From: Roridomyces roridus | Lineage: Eukaryota > Basidiomycota > Agaricomycetes > Agaricales > Mycenaceae | Assembly (NCBI GenBank): GCA_029378245.1 | Contig: JARKIF010000006.1 | Span: 1,798,001 to 1,862,000, forward strand | DNA: 64,000 nt | Direction: 5' to 3' | Part shown: piece after piece, positions 19,778 to 31,600 of the stretch | Layout: the number at the start of each line of letters is the position of its first letter | Numbering within the stretch: position 1 is the first letter of the stretch | Position numbers and translations under genes: made by a program | Notes under the pieces: generated by a model | What the model was told of the DNA's origin: nothing | What the model saw: only the letters and a program-made list of their open reading frames with translations | The model's database searches: none

Positions 19778-21890
19778 ATGTTCAGCACCGCAGAGAATGA
19801 CGGGCTTAACGAGTGGGTGTATTCGTCCAGCGAGGTCGGGTCTCTCGACACACCTCCCTGGTCTCCCGGCTCCTCTTACTCCGCTCTATCATCACCGCCC
19901 TCGTCGGCTTCATCCACCCAGTGGCTCTCGCCCCTATCCAGCTGGAGTCCGCTTTCCGAAGAGACAGAGTACGACTCGGACGCATTCAAGTTGCGCCCTG
20001 CTTTCGATTCCCCCGACAGCCTCTCCAGACGCCCCTTGCCCGCACTCAACGTTGTCGACGACGACTTTGGCCGGGGAGGGCGCAGAGGTGCCGCTCGAAG
20101 GCAGCGCATTCGACACAAGGACCCATATCCCCTCCGTTCGATTTCACCCAAGTCCCAGGCTGCGCCACACTGCGATCAATTTGATCCGAGCCAGTTCTTT
20201 GTTAAATCCGAACCCATCGGCTATTCTCCCTTTGTGAGCTCATCTCCGAGAGTTGCACTGTGCATTCGCTTATCCATGTGGGTCGCAGCATTATCGGTAC
20301 CCTTCGCTCTCGCCTGAGCGTAAGGTCGAGCCTCTGGGTCTCGGCCTTGACCTCGCGCCGTACGATGCCGGTGTCAGCTCCGATGAGGAGGACGGCGCTG
20401 CTAGTTCAGTCGATCTCGAAGCTCGAGAACTCTCAGTGGTGAGTAAATCTTCCGTTCCGCCCTTTACTTATCCGAGCCGACACTCCTGCAGTCCGACCCT
20501 GGATCCTCGCCGTCGCCCGAGGCCGACATCGCCGCCATCGAACAAGAATCTGCTGCTCTCAACGGGTCTGACATTGACAGCGCCGGAGAAGACGACGTCG
20601 TCGCCCGTGCACGAGGGCGCGTCCAAGGCCGCAAATCATTCTGTCTTTCCCCGTCCACGCCTCCTCCCGTAGAGGTAGAGTGTCCTGGGATTCCAGCCAA
20701 TGCCAGGCATCCGTTCTGTAATTTCGTGTTGCCGACAGACTGGCAACCGTGTTTCAAGACGTCAGATGGTGGTTTTGAGCTCGACGTCGACATGCTTTCT
20801 GTGCCCGCCGGGGACGAGGCCCTGAGCAGCTCTGACGACGACAGCAGGACCGTTGATCCACCGGAATCATTGACCCTCGCAAACTTCTTCGATTTCGATC
20901 TCGCGTCTCAGGACCCCGCTCCGTCGGTGGGTCGATACCTGTTGATCCAATGGTCGTACTAATGAATATTCCTCTCTTACAGTCTGAGACCGAGACTTCA
21001 CCCCCGCCGGTCGCGCTCGCTCCCGCAGGACAAGCACTTGATGTGCTTTCTCTGGACTTTAAGCCCGGACTCGCCGGGTTCAACAGCATTTGCAGAGGCG
21101 ATGGCGATTGGTATCCTTCCCTTCCTATACTGACTGAGCTCTCGTTTGTGAGTGGACATCCCATCGAATTTGGCCGTGTGCTCACCCGACTTGCTCAGCC
21201 CTGGTCCGAAATTTCACCGGAAACAGAATCATTCTGTCTCGACCCACGCGTGCTGTCCGACTCCGACTCCGATGGTGAACCCGGGCCCAGCTCGGACGAC
21301 CCGAGTGCTCACCGTAAAGTCCAGCGGAGAAGTCGACGCAAGGATCCATACCGGTCTTCTTCGCCTCGTCTTCGAGCTTCGAGCACGCCCACGAGTGATT
21401 CGTCTGATCTTTCGGATGTGAGTGCCAGTTGGAGTTTCAAGTTCTCCCCACTCATACATTCTGCAGTCTTCGCCGTGCAATTCGCCTGGACCTTCGCTCG
21501 CGCTCCCGCCCGCTGCTTTCGGTGGAGACGCCACGGGCGACTTCCTCCGCCAGAAACTGGGTCTGCCAACGGGGGCGCCCGTTAACCTCTGGGTCCTTCC
21601 GGACAGGTACGACCCAGAGGACAAGAAGGTGACTCTGCAGTTGATTGCGAGTATCGCAATCTACTCGAGCGAGGAGAAGCAGCTTGAGCTGTGCGAGTTG
21701 AGGGAGGCGTTCAAGGCGCGCTTCTCGTTCTTCAGGGATGAGGCGAATTCCAAGTGGCCGGTGAGTGCTCACTTGTTGGGGTCAAGAAAGTTGTTCAACG
21801 CTGACTGAAATGCAGAATTCTCTCCGTCATATGCTCTCACTCCAAGAGTGTTTCTCCAAGAGTGTTTCTCCAAGAGGAAAGATCTATTGA
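19778..21890 (+). CDS. Forkhead transcription factor, frameshifted near the end (seven exons)
   Basis: Exons 19778-20233, 20289-20438, 20492-20926, 20983-21147, 21199-21417, 21467-21760 and 21816-21890 encode 597 residues. All six introns are 49-56 bp, phase 0 and start GTGAGT/GTGGGT. The first 475 residues are low-complexity and acidic/serine-rich (SSPPSSASS, DSDSDGEPGPSSDD). From about residue 525 the forkhead domain begins: VTLQLIASIAIYSSEEKQL, ELCELREAFKARFSFFRDEA, then the recognition helix NSLRHMLSLQECF. Directly after it a 14-bp tandem duplication (21847-21874) shifts the frame, and a TGA at 21888 ends the protein. The other frame stays open to a TAG at 21968-21970 and reads the basic wing expected there. 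Forkhead proteins bind DNA as monomers; this allele should have lost wing 2. Confidence 0.78.
21847..21874 (+). repeat. 14-bp tandem duplication in the forkhead domain
   Basis: AGTGTTTCTCCAAG occurs twice in direct succession (21847-21860 and 21861-21874). Fourteen is not a multiple of three, so the second copy shifts the reading frame. The related fragment near 63960 has a single copy at this place. Confidence 0.85.
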
Positions 21891-21970
21891 CGATGAAGAG
21901 TGTTTGGACGTATGACCACACCAAGGATGGGTTGCTCAGTCGTGAGCGGAAGCGTAGGGCGACGAAGTAG

Positions 21971-22735
21971 TCGTTTGGCGCATTCCGATTTTCTTTCATC
22001 TCTCTCTCTCATTTGTATTACATCTGCGGACATATGGGCAATTGTTCGGCCGCTGTACATATTCTTATTGTAGGTAGTTAGTTCGAGCTTCGATTTTTGT
22101 ATACCCTGTTTTTTGTATGGCTCGTAGTAGGTAGTTGGCTTGTGTTGTACTGGTTCTGTTTTGTTCAATTGACGCGGGCGTATTCTGGAATTCTGCAATC
22201 TGAAAAGAAGGCTTAGGAGTGGATGAAGGTGTCTTGAGTGAGGTACACGCTCTTTGGGGTATCGGAGTCGAGTCGTCCTTCAGCCCGTCCGCCGTGATTG
22301 TGTATAAACGCCGCGACGTTGCCTGCTGGCTGTCCCACGTCGAGATCAAGGGGTTTGCGGGGAAGGAGGGACCGTGTTCATGATGAGTGTGTTGTGGGTT
22401 GGGCGATTGGTTTTGTATTACTTACTCGGAGTCGTTTACTTACTGGCTCGGCGTAGCAATGCATGACTCCAGATGGCCGAGGTCACGTCGCGTTTGATCC
22501 GTTCTGCGTCCGCATCACTACTTCCATCTGGGGCACAATGCCCCGTGTTCGGGCGGTATTCGAAGCACGGGGATCATCCGTCTATTGTCAAGGGTAACTG
22601 ACAATTCAATCGCTCACATAACTTGACCCACTCTCCTCGCCGTTGGACCGGTTTTTCCGCCCCACCACTTGGTTCAAGTAAGTTTCAGTTTCAGTGGTAC
22701 AAAGAGAGTCGGCGCTCATTGCAGACAGAGCATCT
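21971..22735. other. Spacer between the forkhead and F-box genes
   Basis: Begins with T-rich 3' flank (CATCTCTCTCTCTC, TTTTTTGTATGG). No gene, repeat family or RNA gene is recognised. The final 100 bases should hold the promoter of the F-box gene. Confidence 0.45.
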
Positions 22736-24153
22736 ATGGAACAATCGCCGTCTCATTGGTCTCATCTCCTCCAAAGCAACGATGCTCCCAGTGAGATGGA
22801 AATACCATCTATCCGCCAGTTTATCCTCGAAGCTCAGTCACGTCTGGATGTCTTGGATAACGAGGAGCTCCCCTCTGAGCGCGATGCGCTGGCAGACAGC
22901 ATCCGAACGCATAGTACCATTTTATCGGCTGTTCGTCGCGTGCCGCCCGAGCTATGGAACGAAATATTCACATCGGCGTCGTTGGCTGCACCACCGTGGT
23001 CGCTCGGGCTTGTATGTCGGTTGTGGAGAGATGTTGTTCTTGCGAATCCATACCTCTGGAGCTACATTGACGCCGGCCCACGGAGGATATCCATGATCGA
23101 AACGCAGCTGGCTCGGTCTGCGGAGGTGCCCGTACACATTTCGGGGAATTGGTGGAACGTGCGGGACGCTGACGAGGCGGCTTTGTTGAACTTGCTGCTT
23201 CCGCACTCGCACCGCTGGGAGACATTCAGCGCCCGACTCATGACCTACAACGCTGGTCTTGTACCTCAACTTCGAGGCATACAAGGTCAACTAAAAGAGT
23301 TCATATACATCAATACCACCTCTTTGATTCACGTTTCGGAGGACAAGATACTCCTGGCGAACGCTCCATCGCTGCGCGAGATCATTGTCGCCGACGAAAA
23401 CTCGACATCCGCTTCACCGCGTTCGCCGTCCCATGGGCGCAAATCACCCGCTGCCAAGGTGTATTCCACATTTACATTCAAATCCAAATCGTTTTCGCCG
23501 CTCCCAACTTGGTTGAATGCACCATGGCCGGCACCGACTCGTCGTCCTCGCTCCCGACCGACAGGGGAATTGCTCAACTCCCACAGTTGCGCCGACTTTG
23601 CCTCAGTGCAGGCCATTTGTTGAATTACATCACCACGCCGGTTCTCGAGGACTTGCGTTTGGAAGGCCAGCTCAATCCCGCGCTACCGTTCATCCAACGT
23701 TCTTCGTGCCGAATCACCAAATTGGTTTTGGACGGAGGCTGGACGGACGACTCGCGTGACATTATTTTACGCGTGTTGGAGCTCCTACCTGCGCTCGAGC
23801 ACCTCATTATGGATCGGTTTGCTGGCATGAGCTCGAGGCCTACACAGTTCTGGGAGGCGATGAGGCTTTCGGCTGGGGTGTGTCCGGATCTCAGGTATCT
23901 TGCATGCCGGTGGATTCGCGATGATGATGATGAGGAGGAGGACGCGACGATCGATGCGTTCTTCAGCGTGCTACGCTCTCGGAGACACGGTCTGCGGACG
24001 ATGCGGCTCCTCACCCTCTCTGGGTCGCCGTACCATGTTCGGTTGGAGGAAGGAAGGCGGGAGTTTGGGGAGGATGTGGATATCGAGTTTTTGGCGCTGA
24101 AGGAGTCGGATGCGTTTATGAGGAGGTGTCGGGTTGATTATTACGAATATTGA
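22736..24153 (+). pseudogene. F-box protein gene with a single-base frameshift
   Basis: The ATG at 22736 opens a typical mushroom F-box protein: an N-terminal coiled coil (FILEAQSRLDVLDNEELPSE), the F-box (VRRVPPELWNEIFTSASL, SLGLVCRLWRDVVLANPYLW), then leucine-rich sequence to NAPSLREIIVADE. At 23397-23400 (AAAA) the conserved reading moves to another frame, which continues as FAVPWAQITRCQGVF and APNLVECTMAG, through PQLRRLCL and LPALEHLIMDRF, to a TGA at 24151-24153. No GT..AG pair could bridge the switch, and both frames around it look coding. One missing A would explain it. Either a recent pseudogene or a sequence error; if error, the gene is intact at about 470 residues. Confidence 0.7.
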
Positions 24154-24399
24154 GAGGGTGGATTGGACCGATTGGACTCTTCGTTTCAAGAGTCAAGCTC
24201 AGTCAACACATTCTTACTTTTTGCGACCATTATGGTCAGGCACTGCGAGGATATCGATAGTGTCGTCCGCATTGCTGACTTGGAGATAGGATAGAGTATT
24301 TGGATTATCCTCAGAGATTGGCCCAGGCCGATGTTTGAGGTTTGAGATCAAATAATGATTGCAAATCATCTTCTTGCTCCTGACCGTCACTGTCTCACG

Positions 24400-25676
24400 C
24401 CATCGACCTGCTGAGGTCCTCTTGCGCGTTCTCGGACGCGTCACCCTTCCTGAGGCCTGATCCCCCACTCTCCACAGTTCGTGGGATCCTTGTACTGTCG
24501 CGGCGTCGCTATGAACTCCAGTGATGGTTCGCACGAAACTCTGGCAGATTCTTGTTACCCTCCCGCTCAGAAAGCTCCCTTGGGTTATTCTGGGAGAATC
24601 GAGCCATGATTCCCGCTGTTCGATACTCAATCCCCGTTGTCATCCCGCGCATTCTTCTCAGGCTCTCTCAAGGCGACGTCGTTCCTTGCGCCGAATTCAC
24701 GGATTGAACGCCTACTCAACTGGAAACAAAACGAGAGTTCCAAGACTCTGAATAAATATCATCCCGGGCATCGTCGGGGTGCTCCACGGCCAAGGAAGCA
24801 AATAACGACGGGACTGAATCAATCTTCTCTTCTGCCGCTTCTTTCCCTTTCGCACTCTCAGTCTATGAAATTCCACCCCCACTGCAGATGACGACTCTGG
24901 TTTCACAACAAGTACATTTTTTCACTCAGAGGGTCTGTGCGTTGCTCCCAGTCTTGTTGGAGCCGCCAGGAAGTCGGAGGTGCCTCCATATTCCCAAGAT
25001 CATCCCCGTCTTGACTCTTTTTTCTCACCCAAATGCACACTCCCATGGACGGCTTTTATGCGGTCGGTCCGCCCTCTCCATCAGCATCTCAGGCTACTCT
25101 TCGATGATGGTCCGTCCGAAACTCTGGTGGATTCTGGTTACCCTCCCGCAAAAGCTTGGCACACTATGCTGGGCTGCTCAAACTTCTGAACCTCCGCTAC
25201 ATGGCAAGGTTTCAAGGTTTTTCGTCGTGGCGACCCCGCTGGCGATATCGATCCATACCTTCATGGGGCACCCGTTCTGCTCCTACGTCGGGATCGTTGA
25301 CCTAGCAAGAGTAACTCAGTGGAGCTCCCGACGCATCAGGCTATGATTACCGCTCTTAGATACCCACAGTACTGGCAAATTCCGGTTGTCATCCCACGCC
25401 TTCTCAGATTATTTCTCTGAAGGCAACGTCTTTCTCCAGAAATCTATGAAATGAACGTTGTGCAAGTTGGGCGACCGACGAACTCGGACAAAAAAAGAGA
25501 GCTCTAAAGAGCTCTATAAAGACTGTGAAGAATTACCCCGGGCATCGGTGCTCCACGGCCAAGGAAGCAAATAGCGACGGCACTGAATCAAGGCTTCCTT
25601 CTTTCTATTCTTTCCCCTGCGCATTCTCAGTCCATAAAATGTACCCCGTGGCAGACGGCGTCTGTGATTTCTCCCC
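24400..25676 (+). repeat. Duplicated upstream region of DUF6534 copy A, itself doubled
   Basis: Sequence shared with 32560-33460 and 49370-50500: CTGGCAGATTCTTGTTACCC, TTGTCATCCCGCGCATTC, GGCATCGTCGGGGTGCTC, AAGGAAGCAAATAACGACGG. Here the block occurs twice in a row, at about 24520-24895 and 25100-25650, so copy A has a tandemly duplicated 5' region. CCATAAAAT at 25632-25640 is a TATA candidate 40 bp before the ATG. Open frames inside are not conserved between copies. Confidence 0.6.
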
Positions 25677-28600
25677 ATGTCTACACTTCAGGGCATTCAC
25701 CTCACCCTGGGCCCGTTGCTGGCCGGATCCATGTCTGCAGTGGGGTATGAATGGCAGATTCAGTTTATACCATCGAATCATTCTGACTAGCGTCCCCCAG
25801 ACTGTCTGCTCTTGTGGGATTCCAGACATTCCTTTACTTTCGAATCTATCCTCAGGACAAGATGAAATACAAGCTTCTCGTACGCACCACTACCACTGTG
25901 TCTGCCCTCAACCCGACCTACGTCTCATCAGGTCGCATGGATCTGGTCCGTTTTACTTTTGTCCAACCAAGGTTCAACTGACCGCCGTTGGCCCTCAGGA
26001 CCGCCGATGCTGCCCATACGCTTTTCGTCTGCTTGACCGTCTGGGACTATGTCATTGCGCACTTTGGGGATAAAGAGCGCGTCGCTGTGATTACATTGTG
26101 CGCGTCTCTCCTTGAACCATCATATTGTCTAACTTCTGCCTGATGAGGACAGCTGGTATCCTGTACTATTCGTTCCACGCCGTCAGCAGCTCGGATCTCC
26201 TCACGATGTTGTTCCAGGCGCACATCTTAATGACGTTGGCGGCTACGTTCAGTGCGAATCTGTATGTGAGACCCCTTTTTGTTTCTTGCATGCCAACTCC
26301 AGTTAGGTTCTACATCTGGCGAATTCACAAAAGTACGCCAGCTTCTTCATTAATCTCGTCTTTTGCACTTTGACCTTGCATGATTCAGTGAGCAAGGGGA
26401 ACTGGTATTTGATTGTGCCAATTGTGGGTCTTTCGTTCAATTCTCTTCATGAGGGAAACTGACTGGAACGCAAGCTCATGCTGTGCGCTGCCCGTTCCGG
26501 TACGCTATTGGCCAACTTTCATGCTGAATATCCCATGCTGAATGTCACAGTTTTTGGCCTCAGTGAGTTTTTGAATTTCCCGATGAACAATGGAAACACC
26601 TGACTTCCTCCTAGTGTTGGTCTTCGGAGAGTGCGTGACCGTTCAACTTGAAGAAACCGACGGCCTGAAAGCATAGTCAATCAGGTGGAAATACAAGTCG
26701 TGGGCGACGGTTTATGAGCACTTCCTGGTCAGGAATTCTAAATTGCCATCGGCCCGGTGCTCAAACAATAACCCCCCATGGAACCAGGTCGTTCGCTCGC
26801 TGGCTTTCATCACCTCCGCCATAACAGACATTGTGATCTCTGTTGCACGATATTACTACCTGCGCGGCCTCAACCAGGGGTACTTCCAGTCCGTTACTCT
26901 TGACCCATGCTTCAAGCCAAATACTAAAAGTTGTTTGATAGGACAAAGGAAGTCGTGGACACTGTTCTGGTGTTCACGCTCAACGACGGATTACTCACTA
27001 GTAAGTAGGTCCACTCTTGAACAATAACAGCCTCTGAACGCGGAACCCAAGGCGCCGTGGCTGTTGTTATCATGAGCTGCGTATGTCAATTTCAATCTTG
27101 TATCACTGCCCTCCCTGTGATGAAATTCACGCCAGATTTTGGCTATGCATACCAATTTCGTCTGGGTAGGTATATACTTCAACTTTACTAAATGTACGCC
27201 AATTTTCCTCGCACTGTGTATCAAATTTCAACTTCTTTTGTCGAGTGTTCGCAAACTCCGTACTCGCGACGTGAGTTTTAACTTTTCCTGGGCCGCGGGG
27301 AAGCCCATCGATTCCATTTTTTTTCTAGATTGAACCTACGCAACTGGTATCGCCACATGCACCGACCAATGGGAATTTCTCTGGCGCGGGATCCACACGT
27401 CCGCAACACGGTTCAATTGGAAATGAACCGCGGTCACGTGCTCACGAGTCCTCGCACCGAAGCTATGCCTCAAGATGCGGAAGGCGGTGTGATGGATCCT
27501 GTAGGGCTGATACTCGATTTCAGATGCGATGCTGATGAAGCTACGAATAGGACTATTGTTGGATGATGTTCGATGAGTGTGAACAAGAGAAGAATAATGC
27601 ATTCAGTGGTTGAACTACGGGCTTATATACTACGGATAATATCTAGAAGATTCTACTACAGTGAAGAGAGAATTAGCAATAGCTGAGTAAATAGAATCGG
27701 GTAGAATCTCGGGGAAATAATTATAATTACAACACTCCCCCTCAAGCGCGAGTCATTCCAAGTCGAGAGACGAAATACTCGTGCTTGGACTTGTCAAGTG
27801 CTTTGGTAAACAAGTCCGCGGTGTTCTCCGAGGTAGGGCAGTAGGAAACTGATACTTCGTTAGAAGTGAGGTTCTCCCGAATGAAGTGGTGCCGAACGTC
27901 AATATGTTTGGAGCGGGCGTGGAAACCAGAGTTCTGCGCGAAGGAGATAGTGCCGTGATTGTCAACAGAGATGTGAGTGGGAAGATGGGGTGCGTAGCCG
28001 AGCTCAGAGAGCATACTACGAAGCCAGAGAGCTTCGCGGGTGGCTGATGCAAGAGCCATGTACTCTGCCTCCATGCTCGATAGCGCCGTGGTTGGTTGCT
28101 TCTTTGAGTTCCAAGTCACAACTCCCCCTGCAAGGGTTGAGAGGTAGCCGGTGACAGATCGGCGGTCGTCGGGCGAGTTAGCCCAGTCGGCATCAGAGAA
28201 TAACTCGATGGTGGAGTGCTGATCCGACGTGTATTTGATACCGAGATTGACAGTGCCGCGAAGGTAGCGGAAAACTCGTTTGACGGCGGTGAGGTGAGCG
28301 GGGCCGGGATTCAGACTGAACTGGGAGAGAGTCTGAACGGCAAAGGAGATGTCGGGCCGTGTGGAAATGGCGGCGTACATGAGTGATCCAACCATGTGCT
28401 GATAGACACGTTTGATCTCAGGGTGAGACTCCGAGTCTGGCGTCTTGGTGAGTTTCACGTGGGGATCCATCGGTGTGGTGGAGGGGTTGGAGTTCTGCAT
28501 CTGGAATCGCTCGAGAATCTTGGTGATGTACTGTGACTGGCTCACAAAGATAGAACCGTCAGTGTCTCGAGTGATCTCCATTCCCAAAAGTTGGCGAATA

Positions 28601-31600
28601 TCACCGAGTTTCTTGATATTGAACATCTGCTCAAGTTCGGATTCCGCGGCAGCGATGAGGGCGGGCGATGATGCAAGGATGGTCATGTCATCAACATGAA
28701 CGGCTATGATCGTGATGTCGGTGCCGCTACGTTTGATGTAAACGCACTGGTCGGATAGAAGGCGTGAGTATCCGCGGGAGAGGAAGGATGGGTTGAGTTC
28801 AATGTTCCAGACACGGCCGGACTGCTTAAGACCATAAATAGCCTTGTTGAGTCGTAGTGCGAGAGTCGTGCCGTCCTGGTATAACTCGGGTTGTTGCATG
28901 TAAATCTCCTCATCGAGCTTGCCGTTGAGGTAAGCACCGATAACATCAACCACGTGTATGTCGAGGTTGTAACGGGCGGCAAGAGCGAGAAGTAGACGGA
29001 TGGTTTCCATGCGAACGACGGGTGCAAAAGTTTCGTCAAAGTCGATGCCGGGGATCTGAGAAAATCCCTTAGCAACGAGACGGGCCTTGTAGCGTGTGAT
29101 AGAGCCGTTCTCATCGCGCTTAACACGGAAAACCCATTTACAGGGAATGGCGGTACGATCACGGGGTAAAGGTGCTGGGGAAAATGTATTGAGGTTACGG
29201 AGCTGATCCATTTCCTCATCCATCGCTTTCTTCCACTCAAGCCAGTCGGGCCGTGACTTAGCCTCGTCAACTGTGAGTGGATCATTGGAGATGGGATCGG
29301 AATTTGCGGCAGGCAGCGCAAAGCCGAGTAGTGCACTGTCGGGCTTAGCGTACTTCCGAGTGCGTGGGCCAAGGATGATGTTGTCCTCCGAGATGGCACT
29401 GCTGATGTCGCGTGGTGCCTTCGGGCGGGGTGCGGTGGCCGGTGATGTGGGAACGGATGGGACAGGTGTCAGAGTGCTCGGAGTGGGAGCAACGGGAGAC
29501 GGTGGAATGATGGGGGCGGCTGTTGGCATCGTTTGCGTAGCCTCAGGCTCAACCATAGTGGATTTCGAAGTGGAATCCAACAAACTCTCCCCCTTGAGCG
29601 GAGGCGGAGCTGTGTCAGATGTGACAGGTTCCCGTATGAAAGTGATGTTCCGTGAGGTAAGTACCTTGTGCGTATGTGGGTTGTAGTAACGCCAAGCACC
29701 GGATTCGTCGGAAAGTCCAACAAATTTGCAAGATTTAGTCTTAACAAAGACTTTACCGTTCTTGCCATCCTGCTGCAAGACTTCGCAGGGATTGCCGAAT
29801 TCCTCTAGAGCACTGACGTCAGGCTTCTTTCCTGTATAGGCCTCGTCCGGTGTAATCTTATCACCGAGAGCGCGCGAGGGTGACCTATTTTTCAGGTAAG
29901 TGGCATAGGCAACGGCTTCGGGCCAGAGGGAAAGGGGTAAGCTGTGTGCGGCGAGCATAGCACGAGCATGCTCAATAAGCGTGCAATTGAGCCGCTCGGC
30001 AACACCGTTCTGCTGAGGTGAGTAAGGTGCCGTGAGCTCAAGACGGATGCCGCGGGAGCCGAGATAGTCGCGAACTGCCTTAGAAATGTATTCCTTGGCG
30101 TTGTCACAATGAAAAGCTTTGACACGTTTGCCGGTTTGCGTGGAAATGTACGCGTCGTAGTGCTGCATTTTGTCTATGACCTCCGTGCGCTTCTGCATGA
30201 AGTAGAGGATAGTGCGGCGTGTCTTTGCGTCCGTGAAGCTGATGTAATAGCGCTCGCCCGAGATGCCGGTGACGCGCGATGGTCCCCAAACATCTGTGAA
30301 AGTGTTGTCACCGATGTCAGAATATGTCCGTTCAGCCTCGGTGTGCTGAGGGTGTGCTGGTGGGATCAACCCTCATCCCATTGACCATGTTGTTGTTCTT
30401 CAACATCCGGATGGATGCCGGCGAGATATGGCCAAAAATACGATGCCATTTGTCCCATGAGTGTGCGGGAGCAACGGCGGCAAAGGTTGGTACAGTGGAA
30501 ACGGCGGGTGCAGTCGGAACGGGTGATGGGACTGATGGAACAGCGGGCATGGCGGCGGCGGCGGCGGCCGTGATGCGGTTGGCAGGTTGAGTGATCTGGA
30601 GTAAGTAGAGGTTACCGATCTTTCTGCCACGCATGATTTCGCGTCGACTGGATCCCTTGGTGAATACGTGCATGTAATCACTGTCAAATTGGATCAGAAA
30701 GCCAGCATCGGCAATGCGGCTGATGGACAAGAGGTTGTATGGTGAGCTGGGGACGTGAAGGGAATTATTGAGTGTGATGTTGTATGCCGAACTCTTGACA
30801 TGAGAGGCAATGACAGCGGAGCCGGTGCCGTCGCATTTCACACTGCCGAAACCAGTGATGGTTCGGTCACTGTGCGCGTAAGTGGTGAATAATTCCCGCT
30901 TCTTGATGATGTGAGATGTGGCGCCGGAATCGGCGAGCCAGGCGTCAGGGGACAGAGCGGGTGCGGTGGAGTCCCGTGCCATAAAAGCAAAATCCGATGA
31001 TTCGGGGCTAGGGATTGGTTCCGCGATGTGTGCGTGATTCTTATTGGCATAACGCTCCTTTGATTGGCGCGTGTTCTGCTCCTTCTGGGACTGTGTGAAT
31101 GTTCTCCCAGCTTTCACGTCGCGGCAATCCGAAACCATGTGCCCAATTCTGCCGCAGCCATAGCATGTGACTTTGGCGTTGAATTTGGCGGGCTTGCCGA
31201 ATTTCTTGCCGTGTGCCGGGAGCGCTACCTCGTCGGATGAGGGTTTGGCTCGTCGCCGGCGGTCCTGCTCGAGAATACGAGCCACGAGTTTGGTGGAGTC
31301 CGTCAACGATGCCGTGTCGATGCCTGAGGTAAAAGTGTCCCAGGAATCCGGCAGTGACGTGAGAAGGGTGATGGAGTATTCCTCCTCCGATAATTTGGCG
31401 CCCTGGGCGGCCAACTTGGTGCGTAGATTTTTGAGAGCTCGAATGTGCTCTTCAACGTTCCCACCTTCCTCGCAATGGAGGCGTGAGAGTTGTCGACGGA
31501 GAAGGACGATGGCGATCACACCTTTCGGCTGATAGGTGTCGGCAAGGGTGGTCCAGGCTGTGGATGACGATGTGGCGTCAGTAATGTACACCAACGGATC

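Noticed and set aside
30332..30369. Programmed +1 frameshift between gag and pol in the copia element
   Set aside because: The frame change coincides with loss of the integrase Cys pair at a direct repeat, so a deletion explains it better than programmed shifting.
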